Assembly: GCF_954871325.1 (NCBI RefSeq)
Contig: NC_088776.1
Coordinates: 39,698,569 to 39,762,568 of the forward strand
Direction: 5' to 3'
Origin: Gordionus sp. m RMFG-2023
Lineage: Eukaryota > Nematomorpha > Gordioida > Chordodea > Parachordodidae
Length of the DNA: 64,000 bases
Shown here piece after piece: positions 57,454 through 64,000 of this stretch (position 1 is its first letter; every line of letters starts with the position of its first letter). The position numbers and the translations under genes were made by a program. The notes below the pieces were generated by a model, which made no database searches, was not told the origin of the DNA, and was given only the letters and a program-made list of their open reading frames with translations.

Positions 57454-59209
57454 CAGGGATGTGAACCCTTCGACAAGACCAGGTCCCGGTTCAGAGTAAA
57501 AATAGGGTTCGGGGTTTGGATAGCATAAAGAAATATTTATTAATAAAATAACATTATTTTTAATTTTTTTTTTATTCTACTCCATATAAAGATAATTTAC
57601 TAACAAAAAATTTAAAAATAATTTATCTTACAATCATTTTTATTATTTTATATTTAACAGAGTTGTTAAAGTTTTGTAACTAGATATAAAAATGCGGTAT
57701 CTGTATCTAGATAGATTTTTGATTAAAGTATCTGTATCTGTTTTTAGATACTTTTTAAGATATGATATACTTTTATTTAACGCTTTTTTATATTATAAAT
57801 AAAAATACTTGAATGCAAAATTTATTTATTAAAAAATATTAAGACTACTTTAATAAATTAAAAAATATTAAGACTACTTTAATAAAAAATTATATATATA
57901 AAAAATAATAAAATTATATATAAATATTCATTAAATATTATGTGCGAGTTTATCAATAAACCAGACAAAGATATCATAATGCAACTCAAGGAATCTGCCA
58001 TTTTTATTTTCAATGGAATTGGCTAATTTTATTTTATTTTACTAATTTAAAAAATTCATTTTAGATTAATATTAATAGTATTGAAGAGGAAGAAGTAATA
58101 ATAATGAAGAATCAACAAGTCCAGACATTGTTTTTTTCATGGCCAATTTATAGAGCATATTTTAAAATAATCTCTCAAAATAAAGAAAACAGATCTCTGA
58201 TAGTAAAATGTTTGCCATATCTACAAAAAAATACGAAAATTTTAGTTAGCATTACCTTAATTTGCAACATTGAAATCTAATAATTATTTAATCATATATT
58301 ATATTAAAATATAAATTTCATTATTTTAGTTATATTTTGATGATTGTGATATCTAATCAATAAAGTTTTTAACTCATTTCATATATTTTCACTAGAATCC
58401 TAATTTAGGTTTATGCAAAGCTTATATAAGAGTACAAAAAAATTGTATCTGTATCTAGATACATTTTAATAATTGTATCTATATCAAGATAACTCTTTAG
58501 ACAATGTATCTGTATATAGATAACTTTAAAGGTATCATTTAATAACTCTGAATTTAACCCGAAAAGGACTCATCAAACAAAATTAAACAAGCCAAAACTA
58601 TTATCACCTTATACATGTTAGCGGCAATGTGTTTTTCGCTGCATTATTCAACTTTAAATAATTTTTTTTTAAATTCAAAGATCTCATTTTACTGGAAATA
58701 TATTCTAGCATGTTTAGAATGCCTATCTTATAAATTGTAGACAATTTTGCCGTTAACCTTTGAGTCATTTGTAATTTATATAAAAAATCTATGGGAAAAC
58801 TAATATAAATTATATTAAGTTCAAAAGTTCATGGCGAAGTCTAAAATTTTTAGAGGTATTCCAAACTGGATAGAATATATTTCCGAATAAAATCAAAGTT
58901 TTAAATTTAATAAAACGCGCTCAAAAAATTATTTAAAGTTGAAAAAATCACATTGCTAGAAAAAACACATTGACGCTAACATATATTATATTTACATAAT
59001 TGCTATTAAATTAAACTTAAAAATTGAATATCTAGGTAAAAATTTTGAAAAATGCGAAGAAAATGTAAAATGATTCTACGAAATTTTTTTTTATATTATT
59101 TATTATTTTATGAATTTTTTTTAATACCTTCTCTACTTTTAAAAAGGGTTGGGGTTTGGGTTCTGGTTCAGCAAAAACATGAGAGTTAAGGTTTGGGTTC
59201 ACATCCCTG
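57454..59209. mobile_element. hAT-E second copy
   Basis: Ends CAGGGATGTGAACCCTTCGA and GGGTTCACATCCCTG match the copy at 55526-56752. Flanking 8-mers do not agree. Its interior is interrupted by the hAT at 57658-58550. Confidence 0.75.
57658..58550 (+). mobile_element. hAT-F element nested in hAT-E
   Basis: Terminal repeats CAGAGTTGTTAAA / TTTAATAACTCTG, with subterminal TATCTGTATCTAGATA repeats at both ends. Inside, the plus strand near 58125-58240 reads SWPIYRAYFKIISQNKENRS then LIVKCLPYLQK, resembling a BED-type zinc-finger N-terminus of a hAT transposase with the last Cys changed. Flanking sequence is TTTAA-rich but gives no exact 8-mer. Confidence 0.65.
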
Positions 59210-59356
59210 ATCACTATTCATTTAGCTCATTTTCAACTTTCTTTAAAAATATAATTATTAAATATAACGAAATTTTAAAAATATGATCAAGAAAATCCAG
59301 GTCGTGCCAAAAAATCAAATCCGTGTCTGACCTAAAATGTTATCTCTCCAGGTCTG

Positions 59357-60902
59357 ATACAAATGCTGTAACTTAATTCCTACAAAATCAAGTCTTTAAG
59401 AATTAAAAAATGTATACGTTATATTCAGATTTTATGATTCCAATATAATTCTGAATTTTAGTATACCCTATTTCATCTACTTATAATCAAATGCCCGTTT
59501 ACGGAGTTGTTAAAATATACTTTTCAAATGTATCCAATACTGGTATATGACTTAAAATGGCATCTTGATACCGATAGACTCTCATAATTGTATAATTTGC
59601 TTAATATACATTATAAATCCATTTTTTTATAAAAAATCAGGTAAGTTGTCCATAATAATGTAAAAATTGTTCTAATTTGTTAAAACTTATATTTTTTAAT
59701 TTTGGAGTACATTATCAATACAACATTTTTTATAGAAAATCAAGTAAGTTGTCCATAATAATGTAAAAAATTGAATTTGTTAAAACTTACTTTTTTAAAT
59801 TGTGGAGTGAACCAATTCTTGATATTTTATTTATACCGAAAATATTTATTTAATTTCATTTTAGCTCTGAATAAAAAAATTATCAAAGTTCATATCACTT
59901 AGGCCTCCCTCCTAATTTAGCCATAAACATATTTTTAATCTTATCAAAATCTTTTCACGTTATACATTATCAATAACAAGTTCATAAAAACCATTCCAGA
60001 CCTTAAGCTGATGGAGCTTGAATATAATTAACGTTAAAACAGAGAACTTTTATATAGGGAAAAATGTTTTATTAATATATTATAATTCTGTTAAAATCAA
60101 TAATGTTTTGGCAAAATTAAAGGTTTACCAATGAAAATAAATATATATATGATGTATATTATAAAAATATGTGACAAAAGGTTAAATGCCATGTTATAAA
60201 TTGATTATTATAGACTTCAAAAATACGTATGCAGATATACATATTATGTGTTCTACTGAAAAGGGGGATAATAATATGATTTAAAAAATAATATTAATAA
60301 CATTCGCATGACAAAAGAATAATAAAGGTGAGCAAAATTTATCTATTTTTTTATAATTCTTACAAAAATAAATAGTTTTAAGGCATCAATATTAATGTTA
60401 AAAGCAAAATATTTTGATTAAATAGCATCCGCCTCGACGTTCCATTCAATTTTTTAATAAATTACAAAGATATTCTAGTCCAGATTAGATAAAAAAATAA
60501 GTAATCCCCTTCCTTCCGATAAAATAACGAGCTCAAAAAAGCTTTGAAAAGGTACGTAAAGCACGCTTTTTGCCCTATATAGCGACGTGCACGGGGGTGT
60601 TTAAAATTAATATAAAATCTAAAAAAAGGGTAATAAATAATGATTAATAGATTTAAATATAAAAATTAATAACAAATTATTTATAGAACTAAGTGGAAGC
60701 GGTATGATATAATTTTGAAATTACTAACTCACCTCCATTTCTATGTTTCTTAGAGTAACTTCTTTTATTTAGAAATCATTTTTTTGGCATTGAAATCTGT
60801 AGTTTGAAAAATATAGGGAAGGATGAAAGAGACAAATATCAGAAATAATAGCCATTTCTAGAAATAACCCTTTTTCAACGCGGCTTTTGAGGTATGTTCC
60901 CA
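59357..60902. other. AT-rich stretch with a tandem duplication
   Basis: A duplication with period about 104 bp lies at 59610-59818 (shared AAGTTGTCCATAATAATGTA). A GC-richer section at 60430-60600 (ACGTAAAGCACGCTTTTTGC, GCGACGTGCACGGGGG) is unassigned; no reading or repeat partner found. Confidence 0.45.
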
Positions 60903-61227
60903 CAGAGCTGGACAGTACCGCAAATACTTTTATCTAAGATACAAGATCCTTTTGTATCTTGTACTCAGTATCTTTTTGACATTTTTAATAAGACACTAGT
61001 ATCTCTATCTAAGATCCTTTATTCTGAAAAGAATCAGATACAGATTCTTTTTAATATTCATGTTTAAAATTTTACATAACACAGTATATATCTTATTTTC
61101 TTCGAGAATCTTGTATTAATTTCCTTATTTTTCCACCATATTTTAAATATAATGACAATCAAAATTAGCTGGAAAATTTACTTAGGCCATAATAAATTGA
61201 AATGCATTTTTATTTTTTAATAATGAT

Positions 61228-61370
61228 CAGAGTTGGACAGGTCCTCCAGAAAAAGAATCTAGATACAGATACAGATTCTTTATAAAAAAATGAACCTTAA
61301 ATACAGAAAAAGATACTTGTATCTTTTACTAAATTAGATTATCTTAAATACAAGATACTTTTAAATTATC
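61228..61370. mobile_element. Related hAT end inside hAT-G
   Basis: Starts CAGAGTTGGACAGGTCCTCC followed by AGATACAGATACAGATTCTT. Similar to, but distinct from, the hAT-G terminus, so probably a sister family. No right end found. Confidence 0.5.
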
Positions 61371-61869
61371 ATTACCAATTAAATTAGAATAGTTTATAAA
61401 ATATAGTTTTTATTATTTATTTGTGAAGAACATAGCATACACATATAAGAATGAATATTTGCAATAATTAATAAAATATTTATTAATAAATTAATTATAA
61501 TAACCAGGGATTTTAATATTAGTTTTTGCCCAAATAGCTTAAACAGGGAAGGGAGAGTAGTATATTTAATGGGAGTTGAAAATTTGAAAAAAAAATTAAA
61601 TCAAATGATTTATTATAATTTGCAGGTTATTTTCTGTGTTGTTTTAATTATAGCTATTATATTGGGAGTATATGGCTAAATGGCATCTTTAAAACAAATA
61701 TACTAGTTTTATTTTATTATTATCTTTAATAATTATTTATCATTACTTGTTTGTGATTTTTATGTATTTTTTAAATTAGTTTATTTTCTAATATGACTTA
61801 TTAATTCTTGCGTTTGTAATATCATATATATAAATATCATTTAAATCTCTTTTCTAATTTTTTTTTAAA

Positions 61870-62005
61870 TTTTATAACATTTTATTTTTGTTAAAGAAGC
61901 CATTTTATATCGGATCAAATTTTATAATATTAGCGGATAACCGATATTTTAAAATGGGTGAAATCGACCCGATCCGATCGGATAAAAAATATTGGCACAT
62001 CCCTA
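61870..62005. mobile_element. hAT end fragment (TTAGGGATGTGCC family)
   Basis: Read on the minus strand: TTAGGGATGTGCCAATATTT, then ATCCGATCGGATCGGGTCGA. Same family as the fragment at 26700-26775. Confidence 0.5.
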
Positions 62006-62689
62006 ATATATTTTATATATAATTATTCAGCAAGTTCTTATTAGAGGAAATATTTAAGCTACAATTGATATATAAAAATATTAAACAATTTTAAAAGGCT
62101 CTTAATAAAATAATTAAAAAAAGGTAGAATTTAACTTTATTAGTTACTTTTATTTATTTATGATATAAGTAAAATTACATTACAGTATTTATTTACAAAA
62201 TTTAATCAATTTAAAATGAATGCATTAAAGAAAATTATTATGTTTAATTAATTAATAAACATTCTGCCAAATTTTTTTTTTTTGCGCATTCTGTTTATAA
62301 AAGTGTGCGAGATTCTCTTCAGAATCTGTTTTTAGTGAAGCTGGTGATATTGACAGTTATTATCGCTGCAAGCTGACCTCTGATAAATTGGAAATATTGG
62401 TATTTCTAAAAAGAAATCTTCGATATATTAATGTTAAATATTATTTTAAATATTTATTTTAAATTTCATAATATAATTGATTATTACTTATTATGTATAG
62501 ATTAATGTTATTATTTATTATATAAAAGTGATTTAATAACAAAAATATTTTATATATACTTTTAGAATTGCAATTGAATATAAACTATAACTGATCATTA
62601 TAATATATTTAAAAGACATAAGTTATGGTATAGTTAAATTATAGATGTTATACTAATAAAAAGTATGTTAAAAATTAAAACCATTGGTA

Positions 62690-62800
62690 TCTTTACAGAA
62701 TACAAAATTAGATATGATATCGGATCGGTAATCGGCCGATATCAATTTAATATCGGGAATATGGGATCGGCGTCTAAAAAGTTGTATCGATACACCCCTA
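62690..62800. mobile_element. hAT end fragment (AGGGGTGTATCGATAC family)
   Basis: Read on the minus strand: TAGGGGTGTATCGATACAAC followed by GATCGGCCGATTACC-type words. A common style of hAT terminus; the partner end was not found. Confidence 0.45.
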
Positions 62801-63465
62801 AAAAATATAGATCCAAAATGATTTTAATTTGATAATCGACCATCTTCTATAAAAATTTTTAATAACAATTATCTAAGAGGGACTTAAGTATAGGTATTAT
62901 TATGTTGACAATTATAAAATAAAAATGTATAATATACTTTAATATGTTTAACAAAGTTTGTAAAGGAGTTTGTTGAATATTAATAAACTTTTTACTTGTG
63001 AAATTTTGACATTCAGCTTGTACCTTGTTCTTTTTCACATGAATTACTTTATAAAATTTTCCATCTAGAATTTTAAGATTCGGATTTGATTCAGGAGAAC
63101 CTATCTCCATAATTTCATCTTCACTACTATGATTGTTAAACATTTTACAAATTAAAAAATATTGCATATAAAATATATCCTTCTCTTATTTAGTTTTGGT
63201 GTTGTTATTTTTAATCTATCTATCTTTGAGACCTGTCAAATTTCCAACTAATTTTGGTTATCAATATATTTAAAATATAGCGGGAAAAAATAAAGAAAAT
63301 AAATCTTTTTAAAGAAAATGAAAAAGATACAAGATTCTTTTCAAAATAAAGGATCTTAGATACAGATACTAATATCTTATTAAAAATGTCAATAAGATAC
63401 TAAGTACAAGATACAAAAGGATCTTGTATCTTAGATACAAGTATTCGCGGTAGTGCCCAACTCTT

Positions 63466-64000
63466 GATACGAATAGAATAATTTTATTGTTCAAAATATC
63501 ATAACACTTATAAATTGAAACTAATTATGTATAAAGATTGAAGCTTAATTTTGGTTAATTTAATAAACATTTTGGACATAAAAAAATAAGGGTTATATAA
63601 GGAGAGATTATGATTTCTTAGCATAAATCCTAAATACTAATCATAAACAGCCATGAAATTGCCTTTTCAAGTGAAATTTTATTATTTAACTGCCATAATT
63701 GACTCGTCTGGTTTAGCATGCCACGCTAGCTCTAAATTGATAAATCATGATTGAAATAATATCTAGATATAATAAATACTCATAAAACTTTCCCATTATA
63801 GAAGAGTGTTTAAACTTTGCTATAAAATTTAATTTACATATAAATGATTATATATTTTAATAAAAATTAAAATTCTGTCATGTAAAAATCTTTCTAAAAT
63901 TTCATCAAAATTTTATTTTTCTAATAATTAATTATTTCAAAAGATTTTTTGTCGATAAATGTAAACTAATAAAAAATATATTAGGATAAAATTTTAATCT
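63466..64000. other. AT-rich right edge
   Basis: Nothing recognised. Confidence 0.5.

Larger units (their letters stand above)
57267..59356. mobile_element. hAT-C copy hosting two nested hATs
   Basis: Left end CGGAGACCTGCAGGCTTGGC and right end TATCTCTCCAGGTCTG form the diverged outer termini. Inside lie a hAT-E copy (57454-59209) and, within that, a third hAT (57658-58550). The outer family sequence is visible only in the flanks of the insert (57267-57453 and 59210-59356). No clear outer target duplication. Confidence 0.6.
60903..63465 (-). mobile_element. hAT-G element with BED-like N-terminal remnant
   Basis: The left end CAGAGCTGGACAGTACCGCA, followed by TACTTTTATCTAAGATACAA, is mirrored at the right: AGAGTTGGGCACTACCGCGA then ATACTTGTATCTAAGATACA read inward. 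About 80 bp of inverted match are visible. Near the right end the minus strand (63167-62859) encodes DGKFYKVIHVKKNKVQAECQ, a BED-type zinc-finger-like start of a hAT transposase. Other hAT ends (61228, 61960-62005, 62690-62800) lie inside. Flanking 8-mers do not match. Confidence 0.7.

Noticed and set aside
1-64000. CRISPR arrays, bacterial operons, prophage or rRNA genes
   Set aside because: Spliced animal genes and eukaryotic transposons throughout; no regular spacer-repeat arrays and no rRNA signature were seen.

Overview
The window looks like a piece of a very AT-rich animal nuclear genome. Two spliced host genes, both on the minus strand, can be read exon by exon. One is a class I alpha-mannosidase (GH47). 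The other is a PCTAIRE-type cyclin-dependent kinase (CDK16/17/18 family), which points to a metazoan or close relative. Both proteins are divergent, and the mannosidase strongly so. Introns range from 63 bp to about 8.5 kb. I cannot name the species; a fast-evolving invertebrate or parasite fits, but that is inference.

Layout. 68-14108: GH47 gene, eight exons, minus strand, running off the left edge. Its 8.5 kb intron 5 (3766-12309) holds nested hAT transposons, a broken Ty3/Gypsy fossil, a LINE interrupted by a hAT that itself contains a palindromic MITE, and a mariner-type MITE. 14.1-26.9 kb: intergenic, mostly hAT relics, a hAT MITE with perfect target duplication, tandem duplications, tRNA-like patches and a GC-rich coding-like island with a CCHC knuckle. 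26894-35918: PCTAIRE kinase, seven exons with matching phases, minus strand. A further exon at 44754-45211 may be its N-terminus. Its introns hold a 1.5 kb TIR element, an array of four tRNA-like cassettes, LINE fragments, a hAT with transposase remnant and a fold-back Helitron helicase relic. 45-64 kb: no host gene recognised; hAT families (several with 8-bp target duplications), fold-back elements, small tandem duplications and LINE pieces.

The dominant theme is repeated nesting of many hAT-superfamily families. They include one family (called hAT-C here) whose ends start CAGAGACCTGCA and carry GC-rich CCGGGCCGGGC arrays that stand out in the AT-rich background. A second theme is fold-back structure: a LINE tail, a Helitron helicase end and a 483-bp hairpin element each occur as inverted duplicates. 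All family calls are by eye from motifs and terminal repeats; no search or alignment was run. I found no clear novel enzymatic or defence system. The least conventional item is the tRNA-like cassette array at 31.78-33.37 kb.
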